This document shows positions 11,454-20,167 of a stretch of DNA of 64,000 nt, piece after piece. Numbering within the stretch: the first letter of the stretch is position 1; the number at the start of each line of letters is the position of its first letter. The stretch is from Streptomyces taklimakanensis (GTDB lineage Bacteria > Actinomycetota > Actinomycetes > Streptomycetales > Streptomycetaceae), in contig NZ_WIXO01000001.1 of assembly GCF_009709575.1 (NCBI RefSeq), forward strand, positions 2,792,001 through 2,856,000, given 5' to 3'. The notes under the pieces are model-generated. The model was not told where the DNA came from. It saw only the letters and a program-made list of their open reading frames with translations, and did no database searches. Both the position numbers and the translations under genes were made by a program.

Positions 11454-12044
11454 ATGCACCTGACACCGCGCGAGCAGGAGAGGCTCACCCTGTTCACCGC
11501 CGCCGAGCTGGCCCGCAGGCGGCTGGCGCGCGGCGCGCGGCTGGGCGCCACCGAGGCCGTCGCCCTGGTCTGCGACGAGATCCTGGAGATGGCCTGGGAC
11601 GGCACGCCCCTGGAGGAGGTCGTCGAGCGCGCGGCGCGCGTCGTCCCCCGCGACCGGCTGCTGCCCGGCGTGCCCGAGGCGGTGCCGAGCGTCCAGGTCG
11701 AGGCCCTCTTCCCGCACGGCACCAGCCTCGTCCACGTCCCCGAGCCGTTCGGCCCGGCCGACCCGCACGGTCCCGGCGGCGTCCTGGTCGCCGGGGGCGC
11801 CGAGCAGGACGCCGAGCTGGCGCCCGGCCGGCCCCGCCGCACCCTGACCGTCACCAACCGCGGCCCCCGGCCGGTCTGGGTCTCCTCGCACTTCCCCCTG
11901 GAGGAGGCCAACACCGCCCTGGAGTTCGACCGCGAGGCCGCCCGCGGCCACCGGCTGGACGTCCCGGCCGGCACCTCGGTCGAGTTCACGCCCGGCCGCA
12001 CCCGCTCCGTCACCGTCGTCGCACGAGGAGGTGACCGGCGATGA
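11454..12044 (+). CDS. ureAB: Fused urease gamma-beta subunit (UreAB), divergent type
   Basis: 196 aa. Residues 1-100 match UreA (MHLTPREQERLTLFTAAELARR, EAVALVCDEILE, VPSVQVEALFPHGT). About residue 105 onward matches UreB (PGGVLVAGG, LTVTNRGPRPVWVSSHF, FDREAARGHRLDVPAGTSVEF, TPGRTRSVTVVA). UreA-UreB fusion is known in several bacteria. Where canonical UreB has a SHYHFFE-type motif, this protein has SHFPLEEAN, losing a conserved His. ATG at 11454, after AGGGAACACTCCC. Overlaps ureC by ATGA. First gene of a four-gene operon divergent from pucR. Confidence 0.9.
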   Translation: MHLTPREQERLTLFTAAELARRRLARGARLGATEAVALVCDEILEMAWDGTPLEEVVERAARVVPRDRLLPGVPEAVPSVQVEALFPHGTSLVHVPEPFGPADPHGPGGVLVAGGAEQDAELAPGRPRRTLTVTNRGPRPVWVSSHFPLEEANTALEFDREAARGHRLDVPAGTSVEFTPGRTRSVTVVARGGDRR

Positions 12045-13729
12045 GCCGGATGCCCCGGGAGGCCTACGCCTCCCTCTACGGCCCCACCACCGGCGACCTG
12101 GTCCGCCTGGCCGACACCGACCTGTGGGTGCGCGTCGAGGCCGACGACACCGAACCCGGCGAGGAGCTGCTCGGCGGCTGCGGCAAGACCGCCCGCGACG
12201 GGCTGCTGGTCACCGGCCGCGCCCCGCGCGAGAGCGCCCTGGACATGGTGGTCCTCGGCGTCGTCGTCATGGACCCGCTGCTGGGCGTCCGCAAGACCAA
12301 CATCGGCATCAAGGACGGCCGGATCGTCGGCGTGGGACGGGCCGGCAACCCCGACACCACCGACGGCGTCGAGCTGGTCGTCGACTCCCACACCGCGATG
12401 ATCACCGGTGAGGGCCTGATCGCCACCCCCGGCACCGTCGACTCCCACGTCCACCTCTCCAGCCCCGAGGTGGTGCCCGCCGCGCTGTCCGCCGGGGTCA
12501 CCTCCCTGGTCGGCATGGGCATCGGCGGCGTGTGGGACGTGGGCGCCAACCCCGCGTACAACCTGCACAGCCTCATCGAGGGCTGGCGCGACGCCCCGAT
12601 CAACGTGGCGTTCCTGGCCCGCGGCTCGTCCTCCTCGCGGGAGTTGCTGGAGCGCGCCGTCCTCGCCGGAGCCGGCGGCTTCAAGATCCACGAGGACTGG
12701 GGCGCCACCCCCCGGATCGTCGACACCTGCCTGGGCGTCGCCGAGGAGACCGACCTGCCGGTCGCGCTGCACACCGACACCCTCAACGAGTCCGGCTACC
12801 TCTGCGACACCCTCGACGCCACCCGCGGCCGGACGGTGCACGCCTACCACGTCGAGGGCGGCGGCGGACACCCGGACCTGCTGGAGATCGTCTCCCGGCC
12901 GCACGTGTTGACCTCCTCCACCACCCCCACCCTGCCGCTCACCCCGGCCACCGTCGCCGAGCTGCTGCCGATGACGCTCACCGTGCACCGCGGCCACCAC
13001 GGTCTGGACAGCGACCTGTCCATCGCCGCCGGTCGGGTGCGCGAACACGCCATCGCCGCCGAGAACGCCCTGCACGACCTGGGCGCCATCAGCATCGTCA
13101 ACTCCGACTCCATGGGCATGGGGCGCATCGCCGAGACCGCCCGCCGCACCTGGCAGCTCGCCCACGTCCAGGCCCACCTGGCGGGCGAGACCGGGCCGGA
13201 GCACGTCAACAACGAGCGGGTGTTGCGCTACCTCGCCAAGATCACCCTCAACCCCGCCATCGCCCACGGAATGGCCCACGAGGTGGGCTCCCTGCGCCCC
13301 GGCCGCCTGGCCGACGTCGTCCTGTGGCGCCCGGCGACCTTCGGCGCCCAGCCCGAACTGGTGCTGAAGTCCGGATTCGTCGCCTGGGGCCTGTCCGGCT
13401 CGGGCTCCGGCTCCACCCGCCTGACCCAGCCGCGGGTGATGAAGCCCTACTTCGGCGGACTGGGCGGGGCACCGCGCCGGCTGTCCACCGTCTTCGTCTC
13501 CGAGACCTGCCTGGCCGACCGCGCCGCCGCCGACGCCCTGCCCCGCGGAGTGCGCTACACCGCCCTGCGCGACAGCCGCGGCCTGGAGAGGGCCGACATG
13601 GTGGCCAACACCGCCGTACCGGACGTACGGGTGCCCACCACACCCGACGCCGTCCTCGTCGACGGCCGCCCCGTCGATGTCCACCACGCCGCCGAACTGC
13701 CGCTCACCCGGCTCCAGAACCTCGCCTGA
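12041..13729 (+). CDS. ureC: Urease alpha subunit (UreC), divergent, flap Cys replaced by Val
   Basis: Catalytic nickel metallohydrolase subunit, cytoplasmic. 562 aa, normal length. Metal-site residues are retained: H136/H138 (DSHVH), K215 for the carbamate and H217 (FKIHEDWG), H244 (ALHTDTLNE), H270 (AYHVEGGGGHPD) and D356 (NSDSMGMGR). The flap motif, normally VCHHL, reads TVHRGHHGL: the flap Cys is Val315 while the following catalytic His (H316) remains. R332 is kept. No ureD/E/F/G maturation genes lie in the operon or window, so maturation would have to use factors elsewhere. Substrate could be urea or a related compound. Confidence 0.88.
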   Translation: MSRMPREAYASLYGPTTGDLVRLADTDLWVRVEADDTEPGEELLGGCGKTARDGLLVTGRAPRESALDMVVLGVVVMDPLLGVRKTNIGIKDGRIVGVGRAGNPDTTDGVELVVDSHTAMITGEGLIATPGTVDSHVHLSSPEVVPAALSAGVTSLVGMGIGGVWDVGANPAYNLHSLIEGWRDAPINVAFLARGSSSSRELLERAVLAGAGGFKIHEDWGATPRIVDTCLGVAEETDLPVALHTDTLNESGYLCDTLDATRGRTVHAYHVEGGGGHPDLLEIVSRPHVLTSSTTPTLPLTPATVAELLPMTLTVHRGHHGLDSDLSIAAGRVREHAIAAENALHDLGAISIVNSDSMGMGRIAETARRTWQLAHVQAHLAGETGPEHVNNERVLRYLAKITLNPAIAHGMAHEVGSLRPGRLADVVLWRPATFGAQPELVLKSGFVAWGLSGSGSGSTRLTQPRVMKPYFGGLGGAPRRLSTVFVSETCLADRAAADALPRGVRYTALRDSRGLERADMVANTAVPDVRVPTTPDAVLVDGRPVDVHHAAELPLTRLQNLA

Positions 13730-13793
13730 CCCGGCCGAACCGGCCCCGCGGCCGACCCGGAGGAACCGGAAGAACCCGGAGAACCACCCCGCC

Positions 13794-15497
13794 ATGCTCG
13801 ACCTGAAGCTCACCGGTGCCCGCGTCCGCACCGTCGACGACGCCCACCCCCGGGCCCACACCCTCGGCGTGCTGCACGGCCGGATCGTCGGCCTGGACGA
13901 CACGGTCGCCGACCTGCCCGCCCGCACCACCGTCGACTGCCACGGCGCGACCGTCGTCCCCGGCTTCGGCGACGCCCACAACCACATGGCCTGGTTCGGC
14001 CAGTCCCTCGCCGAACTCGACCTGAGCGACGCCGACACCCCGGACGCCGTCCACGACGCCGTCGCCCGCCGCGCCGCCACCCTCCCCGCCGACGCCTGGA
14101 TCGTCGGATCCGGCTACGACGACACCGTCCTGGGCGGCCACCCGCACCGCACGGCCCTCGACCGCGCCGGCGGCGGGCGGCCCGTCTGGCTCAAGCACCG
14201 CTCGGGCCACATGTGCGCCGTCAGCAGCGAGGTGCTGCGGCTGGCCGGCGTCCTGGCCGGCACCGCCGCCGAACCCGAAGGCGGCGTCGTCGTCCGCGAC
14301 GCCTCCGGCGCCCCCACCGGGCTCCTCCAGGAGCGCGCCCAGTCCCTGGTGACCGGCCTCGTCCAGCCCTACCCGGTGGAGGAACTGGCCGACGCGATCG
14401 GCCGGGCGAGCGCCGTCTACGCCTCCGAGGGCCTCACCCACGTCACCGAGGCCGGCATCGGCCGCGGACTGATCGGCCGCAGCCCCGTCGAGGCCGCCGC
14501 CTACCAGCTCGCCCGCGAGCGGGGCACCCTGGCCACCCGCGTCGAGCTGATGGTCGCCGCCGACAACCTCCACCCCCTTCACGCGCACCCCGACGACGAC
14601 ATCACCGCCGGCATCGACCTCGGCCTGCGCACCGGATTCGGCGACGACCGACTCCGCCTGGGCCCCATGAAGATCTGGCTGGACGGCTCCCTCATCGGCC
14701 GCACCGCCGCCGTCACCGAACCGCTCTGCGGCCACGACCACACCGCCGGCGTCTACCAGGACGACCCCGAAGCGATGCGCGCCCTCGTCGTCGCCGCCCA
14801 CCGCGCCGGCTGGCGGATCGCCGCCCACGCCATCGGGGACGCCGCCGTCGACCTCGCCCTCGACGCCCTCGACGAGGCCCACCGCGCCGCCCCCCGGCCC
14901 GGCGCCCGCCACCGCATCGAGCACTCCGGCGTCGTCCGACCCGACCAACTGCGCCGCTACGTCGACCTGGGGGTGACGCCCGTACCGCAGGCCCGCTTCC
15001 TGCACGCGGTCGGCGACACCATGGCCGAGGCGCTCGGCCCCGACCGCACCGGCTGGCTGTACCGCCACCGCTCCTTCCTCGACCACGGGCTGCGCGTCCC
15101 CGGCAGCTCCGACCGTCCGGTCGCCCCCGGCGCGCCGCTGCTGGGCATGCAGTCCATGGTCGAGCGGCTCAGCCGGGACGGCGCGGTCCTCGGCCCCGAC
15201 GAGAGGGTCACCGCCGAGGTGGCCCTGCGCGCTTACACCCTCGACGCCGCCTGGGTCTCCCTCGACGAGGACCGGCGCGGCAGCCTCACCCCCGGCAAGC
15301 TCGCCGACCTCGTCCTGCTCTCCGACGACCCGGTCGAGACCGACGGCGGTCGCATCGGCGCCATCGACGTCCTGGCCACCTTCGTCTCCGGCGCGTGCGC
15401 GCACGGCGCCGAGGCGCTGGAGAAGACCGCCACCGTGACCGGCCCCCTCCCCACCACGGCCACCCCCCGACGACCGCACCCAAGGAGTCACCCATGA
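13794..15497 (+). CDS. Amidohydrolase, YtcJ/NfdA-like (Amidohydro_3 family)
   Basis: 567 aa metal-dependent hydrolase predicted to cleave an amide or formamide-type bond. TIM-barrel amidohydrolase features: PGFGDAHNHMAWFG near residue 60 (HxH metal ligands), KIWLDGSLIGRTAA mid-protein, HAIGDAAVDLALDAL and RIEHSGVV for further ligands, and a C-terminal SLDEDRRGSLTPGKLADLVLLSDDP. The architecture resembles N-substituted formamide deformylase and YtcJ. The ATG at 13794 is used because the longer frame upstream is compositionally random. It follows ureC by 64 bp and overlaps the transporter by ATGA, so it probably acts in the same nitrogen-salvage pathway. Confidence 0.82.
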   Translation: MLDLKLTGARVRTVDDAHPRAHTLGVLHGRIVGLDDTVADLPARTTVDCHGATVVPGFGDAHNHMAWFGQSLAELDLSDADTPDAVHDAVARRAATLPADAWIVGSGYDDTVLGGHPHRTALDRAGGGRPVWLKHRSGHMCAVSSEVLRLAGVLAGTAAEPEGGVVVRDASGAPTGLLQERAQSLVTGLVQPYPVEELADAIGRASAVYASEGLTHVTEAGIGRGLIGRSPVEAAAYQLARERGTLATRVELMVAADNLHPLHAHPDDDITAGIDLGLRTGFGDDRLRLGPMKIWLDGSLIGRTAAVTEPLCGHDHTAGVYQDDPEAMRALVVAAHRAGWRIAAHAIGDAAVDLALDALDEAHRAAPRPGARHRIEHSGVVRPDQLRRYVDLGVTPVPQARFLHAVGDTMAEALGPDRTGWLYRHRSFLDHGLRVPGSSDRPVAPGAPLLGMQSMVERLSRDGAVLGPDERVTAEVALRAYTLDAAWVSLDEDRRGSLTPGKLADLVLLSDDPVETDGGRIGAIDVLATFVSGACAHGAEALEKTATVTGPLPTTATPRRPHPRSHP

Positions 15498-16846
15498 ACG
15501 AACCGGCCAACGCCCTGACCTCCCCACCGGGCGGCCCGGACTCCCCGGGCGGCGACCGGTCGGTGGTGGTGTCCGAGAAGGACGCCGGACGCGTCGCCTT
15601 CGCGTCCTTCGTCGGCACGGCCCTGGAGTGGTACGACTACTTCCTCTTCGGCACCGCCGCCGCCATCGTCTTCAACCGGCTGTACTTCACCTCCCTCAAC
15701 CCCACGGCCGCCACCCTCGCCGCCTTCGCCACCTTCGGCGTCGGCTTCGCGGCCCGCCCCGTGGGCGCCGTGGTCTTCGGCTGGTTGGGCGACCGCATCG
15801 GCCGCCGTCCCGCCCTGCTGATCACCGTGGTGATGATCGGCGCCGCCACCGGCCTCATCGGCCTGCTGCCCGGCTACGCCGCGATCGGTCTGGCCGCGCC
15901 GCTGCTGCTGGTCCTGCTGCGGCTGCTCCAGGGCATCGCGGTCGGCGGCGAGTGGGGCGGCGCCGTCACCCTGGCCGTGGAGCACGCGCCACCGGAGAAG
16001 CGCGGACGCTACGCCGCCCTGCCGCAGGTCGGCTCCCCCATCGGCACCCTGCTCTCCTCCGGCGCCTTCTCCCTGGTGCTGCTGCTCCCGGACGACTCCT
16101 TCGACGCCTGGGGCTGGCGCCTGCCGTTCCTGGCGGCCTTCCCCATGCTGCTCGTCGCCGTCTACATCCGCCGCAAGGTGGAGGAGTCGCCGCTCTTCGA
16201 GGAGCTGCTCAAGCAGGACGACCGCGCCAAGGTCCCGGCGCTGGACGTCTTCCGCACCGCCTGGCGCCGGCTGCTGGTCGCCATCACCTCGGCGCTGCTG
16301 GGCGTCGGCGGCTTCTACATCCTGACCACCTTCGTGATCAGCTACGGCGCCGACACCCTCGGAATGTCGCGGAGCCTGATGGTCAACGCCACCCTCGTCG
16401 CGGCCGTGGTCGAGATCGTGGTGATCCTGGTCATGGGCCGGGTGGCGGAGCGGCTCGGACCGGGACGCGTCACCGTCTGGGGCGGCGTGGGCAGCGCGCT
16501 GATCGCCTTCCCCGTCTTCTGGCTGATCGACACCGAGAACCCGGTGCTGGTCGTCCTCGCCGTCGCGTCCGGCATCGCCCTGCTCTCCGTGGCGTACGCC
16601 GTCTCCGGGGCCCTGCTCACCGAGCTGTTCCCGGCCAACCTCCGCTACAGCGGCGTGGCCCTGGCGTACAACCTCGCGGGCGCCCTCACCGGCTTCCTGC
16701 CCTTCGCCGCCACCGCCCTGCTGGACGTCAGCGGCGGCACCTCGTGGCCGGTGGCCCTGCTGCTGGCGGGCCTGTCCCTGCTCACCGCGTTCGGCGGCCT
16801 GCTGGGCGAGCGGATGCGGGTGCGGGACAACGTCACCACCACCTGA
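15494..16846 (+). CDS. MFS transporter, metabolite:H+ symporter (MHS/ProP-ShiA) family
   Basis: 450 aa integral membrane protein with about 12 membrane segments. MHS signatures: FVGTALEWYDYFLFG at the start of TM1, the loop motif GWLGDRIGRRPALL, and LQGIAVGGEWGGAVTLAVEHAP. Start ATG with AAGGAG 7 nt upstream, overlapping the amidohydrolase stop as ATGA. Last gene of the operon, closed by a 22-bp-stem terminator. Context suggests uptake of the nitrogenous substrate handled by the amidohydrolase and urease; the true substrate is unknown. Confidence 0.85.
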   Translation: MNEPANALTSPPGGPDSPGGDRSVVVSEKDAGRVAFASFVGTALEWYDYFLFGTAAAIVFNRLYFTSLNPTAATLAAFATFGVGFAARPVGAVVFGWLGDRIGRRPALLITVVMIGAATGLIGLLPGYAAIGLAAPLLLVLLRLLQGIAVGGEWGGAVTLAVEHAPPEKRGRYAALPQVGSPIGTLLSSGAFSLVLLLPDDSFDAWGWRLPFLAAFPMLLVAVYIRRKVEESPLFEELLKQDDRAKVPALDVFRTAWRRLLVAITSALLGVGGFYILTTFVISYGADTLGMSRSLMVNATLVAAVVEIVVILVMGRVAERLGPGRVTVWGGVGSALIAFPVFWLIDTENPVLVVLAVASGIALLSVAYAVSGALLTELFPANLRYSGVALAYNLAGALTGFLPFAATALLDVSGGTSWPVALLLAGLSLLTAFGGLLGERMRVRDNVTTT

Positions 16847-16860
16847 CGCGCGTGCCCCGC

Positions 16861-16910
16861 GTGAGCGGGCCCCGCGGCCCGGTTCGGTCCGGGCCGCGGG
16901 GCCCGCTCAC
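16861..16910. terminator. Bidirectional terminator, perfect 22-bp stem
   Basis: Stem GTGAGCGGGCCCCGCGGCCC extended by GG, loop TTCGGT, perfect complement. Located between the convergent transporter (plus) and phosphoribosyltransferase (minus). Confidence 0.8.
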
Positions 16911-16958
16911 GCGCTCACCGCGCGCGTGACGTTCGGCCGACGTTCGGCGGCCCGCCCG

Positions 16959-17465
16959 TCAGGCGTCCAGGACCTGCCCGTCCCGACGCACCACCGGCGG
17001 TTCCACGGACCACGGGAAGTTGATCCAGCGATCCGTGTGCTTCCACACGTACTCGCACTTCACCAGCGACTGCGGCTTCTCGTAGACCACCGCGGAGCGG
17101 ACCTCGGCCACGTGCTCGGAGCAGAACTCGTGCACCAGCTTCAGCGTCTTGCCGGTGTCGGCGACGTCGTCGGCGACCAGGACCTTCTTCTCGCTCAGGT
17201 CCACGACGTTGGGCACCGGCGGGAGCATCACCGGCATGTCGAGCGTCTCGCCCACGCCGGTGTAGAACTCCACGTTCATCACGTGCAGGTTCTTCACGTC
17301 GAGGGCGTAGCCGAGCCCGCCCGCGACGAACAGGCCGCCGCGCGCGATGGACAGGATCATGTCCGGCTCGTAACCGTCGTCCGCGACGGCCTGCGCCAGC
17401 TCCCGGATCGCCCGCCCGAACAGCTCGTAGCTCAGGTTCTCCCGCTCTTCGCCCGTGGCACCCAT
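16959..17465 (-). CDS. Phosphoribosyltransferase (xanthine/guanine PRT-like)
   Basis: 168 aa cytoplasmic enzyme of the type I PRTase fold, predicted to transfer phosphoribosyl from PRPP to a purine base. The PRPP-binding motif VLVADDVADTGKTL is at about 100-113 and the flexible region MILSIARGGLFVAGGLGYAL precedes it. C-terminal hood KHTDRWINFPW resembles bacterial XGPRT. ATG at 17465 with GAGGAGAGG upstream. It lies 18 bp behind dcd, so the two form a nucleotide-metabolism operon. Exact base specificity cannot be read from the sequence. Confidence 0.82.
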   Translation of the reverse strand: MGATGEERENLSYELFGRAIRELAQAVADDGYEPDMILSIARGGLFVAGGLGYALDVKNLHVMNVEFYTGVGETLDMPVMLPPVPNVVDLSEKKVLVADDVADTGKTLKLVHEFCSEHVAEVRSAVVYEKPQSLVKCEYVWKHTDRWINFPWSVEPPVVRRDGQVLDA

Positions 17466-17483
17466 GCGCGTTCCTCTCCTCGC

Positions 17484-18059
17484 TCAGACCTGCGTGCGGT
17501 GGAAGTTCAGATAGGAGCGCGAGGGCGTCGGCCCGCGCTGCCCCTGGTACCGGGAGCCGTACCGGGCGGAGCCGTACGGGTGCTCGGCGGGCGAGGTCAG
17601 CCGGAACATGCACAGCTGGCCGATCTTCATCCCGGGCCAGAGCTTGATGGGCAGCGTCGCCACGTTCGACAGCTCCAGCGTCACGTGCCCGGAGAAGCCG
17701 GGGTCGATGAACCCGGCCGTGGAGTGCGTCAACAGGCCCAGCCGCCCCAGCGAGCTCTTGCCCTCCAGCCGGGAGGCGATGTCGTCGGGCAGGGTGACGA
17801 CCTCGTACGTCGAGGCCAGCACGAACTCGCCCGGGTGCAGGATGAACGGCTCGTCCCCCTCGGGCTCGACCAGTCGCGTCAGGTCGGGCTGCTCGGTGGC
17901 GGGGTCGATGTGGGGGTAGCGGTGGTTCTCGAAGACCCGGAAGAAGCGGTCCAGACGCACGTCGATGCTGGACGGCTGCACCATCGCCGGGTCGTACGGC
18001 TCGATCCTCACTCGCCCGGCGTCGACCTCGGCGCGGATGTCCTTGTCTGAGAGAAGCAC
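17484..18059 (-). CDS. dcd: dCTP deaminase
   Basis: Deaminates dCTP towards dUMP/dTTP synthesis. 191 aa, typical length when started at the GTG at 18059 ([17 protein letters not shown]). Family motifs: [59 protein letters not shown] and [13 protein letters not shown] long in-frame extension upstream has no family similarity and is rejected. First gene of a two-gene operon with the phosphoribosyltransferase. Confidence 0.95.
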   Translation of the reverse strand: MLLSDKDIRAEVDAGRVRIEPYDPAMVQPSSIDVRLDRFFRVFENHRYPHIDPATEQPDLTRLVEPEGDEPFILHPGEFVLASTYEVVTLPDDIASRLEGKSSLGRLGLLTHSTAGFIDPGFSGHVTLELSNVATLPIKLWPGMKIGQLCMFRLTSPAEHPYGSARYGSRYQGQRGPTPSRSYLNFHRTQV

Positions 18060-18165
18060 GCACCGAGGGTACAGACCGCGGGCCCGGCGCCTGCGCACCG
18101 GGCCCGCACGGCCTCCTCCGTCCCGCCTGCCGCGCCACCCGGCGCGACCTGCGTCTCCGTACCGC

Positions 18166-18351
18166 TCAGCCTCTCGCGACTCCCGCGCCCGCGCCCCTCC
18201 GGGCCACCGGGACGGCGTGCCGCAGCCGCGCGCACCGCGGGCACCGCAGCAGCCGGCCGGGGCCGATCCGGGTGGTGCCGAGGTTCTGCATCGGGAACGT
18301 CGACGTGCTGAACACGTGCCCCTCGGCACATTGAACGACGGTGGACTCCAT
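18166..18351 (-). CDS. Small zinc-ribbon-like protein, 61 aa
   Basis: 61 aa. Two Cys-based half-knuckles are visible, CAEGH near residue 8 and CPRC near residue 37, suggesting a single zinc ribbon; the Arg/Ala-rich tail is probably disordered. ATG at 18351 follows GGAGAGGCAGGCG. It lies 106 bp upstream of dcd in the same direction. I recognise the general form as a short protein common in streptomycete genomes but not a defined function. Confidence 0.6.
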   Translation of the reverse strand: MESTVVQCAEGHVFSTSTFPMQNLGTTRIGPGRLLRCPRCARLRHAVPVARRGAGAGVARG

Positions 18352-18606
18352 CGCCTGCCTCTCCCCAGTACGTGAACGACAAAAGCCACGTTAGGGGATG
18401 ATCCGGCGGGGTCGGGCGGCGGCACTCCGCTTCCACCGTACGCCCCAACTCCCTTCCCCCGCTTCCCCGTGACGCGCCCGCCATGCGAGTTCGGCCGGCC
18501 GAACGGACACCCGCACGGGAACGACGAAAAGACCCCGCGGCTGTGCGCCGGGGGTCCGGGATGGGGTACAGTGTGCGTCGATGAGCGACGTGATCGTTCG
18601 CTCCTC

Positions 18607-18680
18607 GCGGGCGTAGTTTAATGGTAGAACATGAGCTTCCCAAGCTCAGAGCGCGGGTTCGATTCCCGTCGCCCGCTCCA
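18607..18680 (+). tRNA. tRNA-Gly (anticodon CCC), CCA encoded
   Basis: Full cloverleaf: acceptor GCGGGCG (18607-18613) pairs with CGCCCGC (18670-18676), discriminator T, encoded CCA 18678-18680. Short D-loop with AATGGTAGA. Anticodon stem TGAGC/GCTCA with loop TTCCCAA, anticodon CCC at 18639-18641. T-arm CGGGTTCGATTCCCG. Followed directly by a terminator hairpin. Confidence 0.96.
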
Positions 18681-18685
18681 GCGGA

Positions 18686-18712
18686 AAGCCCCGGGTCGTC
18701 GGCCCGGGGCTT
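18686..18712 (+). terminator. Terminator of tRNA-Gly
   Basis: 10-bp perfect stem AAGCCCCGGG with a 7-nt loop beginning 5 bp after the CCA end, followed by a T-rich TTCCTCGTT. Confidence 0.85.
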
Positions 18713-18775
18713 CCTCGTTCTCCGGTCCCGGCCCCGTGGCGACGGGGCCGGGACCGAGGCCGGGACCGGCGGTGG

Positions 18776-19993
18776 TCAGCGCAGGGCGCCGAGTTCGCGC
18801 CAGTCCTCGAAGTCGAGGTTCCAGTCGCCGTAGCCGTTGCCGACGGCCACCGTTCCCCGCGTCGATCCGGTGACCTCGATGATGTCCCCGGGCACGGACC
18901 GGTCGTAGAACCACTTGCCGTCCGTGGTGGACATCCCCACGCAGCCGTGGCTGGTGTTGACCCGCCCGAAGTAGCCCTTGCCCTCGTTCCACGGAGCGGC
19001 GTGGGTGTAGGTGCCGGAGGTCGTCATGTGGACCGCCCACGGCACCTGTAGGTCGTAGTGGTCGTCGATGCCGACCGACGCGGAGGTCATGCGGACCATG
19101 GCCTGCTTGCGCAGGACGACCATCGTGCCGTTCCAGGTCGGGTACTCGGGGGAGCCGCCGGATATGGGGATGGTGCGGACCACCTCGCCGTCCTCGGAGA
19201 CCGTCATCGTGTGCCGCTCCAGGTCCACCGTGGAGATCCGGGCGACTCCCGTGGTGAAGGTGGTGGTGACGTCCCGGCGCAGGTGGCGTCCGCCGCCGGT
19301 GTCCACGCCGCTGAGTTCGGCGCGCAGTGTCACCTCGGTGCCCTTCGGCCAGTACTCCTTCGGTCGCCAGTCCACCCGCTCGACGCCCGTCAGCGGGTCG
19401 CGGGTCCAGCCCCAGGCGCCCTCCACCTTCGGGGTGGTGGTGACCGACAGGCGCTTCTCGACGGCCGCCTTGTCCTCGACGGGTTCGTCGAAGGCGATCG
19501 ACACCGGCTGCCCGGCGCCGACGACCGCGCCGTCGACGGGCGTGACGTTGACGCCGTTGACGCGTTCGGCGTCCCTGGTGCGGAAGGTGCTCTCGGTCCG
19601 GGTCGTGGCCCCGGCCGCGTTGGTGGCGGTGGCCTCGACGACGTAGCGGGTGCCGGGCGTCATCGTGCGGTCGGACCGCCAGGTGCGCCCGCCGTCGCCC
19701 AGCACCCCGGTGACCTCGACGCCCTCGCCCTCGTCGGGCCTGACCCGGACGGACCCCAACTTCCCGTGGACGACCGTGACCTCCACGGTGCGCCCGGGGT
19801 CCACGGGGTCCTTCTCCTCGTCGGCGGGCGAGACGGTGATGTCGGCGCGGACGGCCACGGTGGCGTCCGGTCTCCCGTCTCCCCCGTTCCCCGCCTCTCC
19901 CGTTCCGACGGACTGGCAGCCGGCCAGCAGCACGGTGCTCACGAGCGAAGCCGCCAGGGCACGCGCACCGCGCCTGGAGCACATGGTGGTCAA
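18776..19993 (-). CDS. L,D-transpeptidase lipoprotein with Ig-like domains
   Basis: Forms 3-3 peptidoglycan cross-links outside the membrane. 405 aa. Lipoprotein signal with lipobox LLAGC at about residue 26 (SLVSTVLLAGCQSVG). Two Ig-like domains (about 45-150 and 150-250) precede the catalytic YkuD domain with GTYTHAAPWNEG and the active-site HGCVGMS. The domain order matches mycobacterial LdtMt2/LppS-type enzymes. The TTG at 19993 sits 6 nt after GGAAGGAA and is favoured over the ATG three codons later. Monocistronic, opposite to the upstream tRNA. Confidence 0.9.
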   Translation of the reverse strand: MTTMCSRRGARALAASLVSTVLLAGCQSVGTGEAGNGGDGRPDATVAVRADITVSPADEEKDPVDPGRTVEVTVVHGKLGSVRVRPDEGEGVEVTGVLGDGGRTWRSDRTMTPGTRYVVEATATNAAGATTRTESTFRTRDAERVNGVNVTPVDGAVVGAGQPVSIAFDEPVEDKAAVEKRLSVTTTPKVEGAWGWTRDPLTGVERVDWRPKEYWPKGTEVTLRAELSGVDTGGGRHLRRDVTTTFTTGVARISTVDLERHTMTVSEDGEVVRTIPISGGSPEYPTWNGTMVVLRKQAMVRMTSASVGIDDHYDLQVPWAVHMTTSGTYTHAAPWNEGKGYFGRVNTSHGCVGMSTTDGKWFYDRSVPGDIIEVTGSTRGTVAVGNGYGDWNLDFEDWRELGALR

Positions 19994-20121
19994 TGGGTTC
20001 CTTCCACGGGAGAGGAGGGCGACGAGGACGACGCGGGCGCGGGCGGTCGCGGGGGCGCCGACGGCACCCGGGCGGGGTCCCGCCCTCCCTTGAGGAGTGT
20101 TCCGGGCGCGGGGTGGTTCGT

Positions 20122-20161
20122 CCGGGCCGGCACGTTCCGGTGGAGGATCGTGCCGGCCCGG
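20122..20161 (-). terminator. Terminator after secreted-protein gene
   Basis: Perfect 13-bp stem CCGGGCCGGCACG with a 14-nt loop, 7 bp past the stop codon at 20168 on the minus strand. Confidence 0.7.
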
Positions 20162-20167
20162 GGCGGG

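Noticed and set aside
13704..15527. 607-codon open frame opposite the amidohydrolase
   Set aside because: Antisense shadow; no family features.
18621..18873. Small ORFs over the tRNA-Gly gene
   Set aside because: They overlap a clear tRNA and its terminator.
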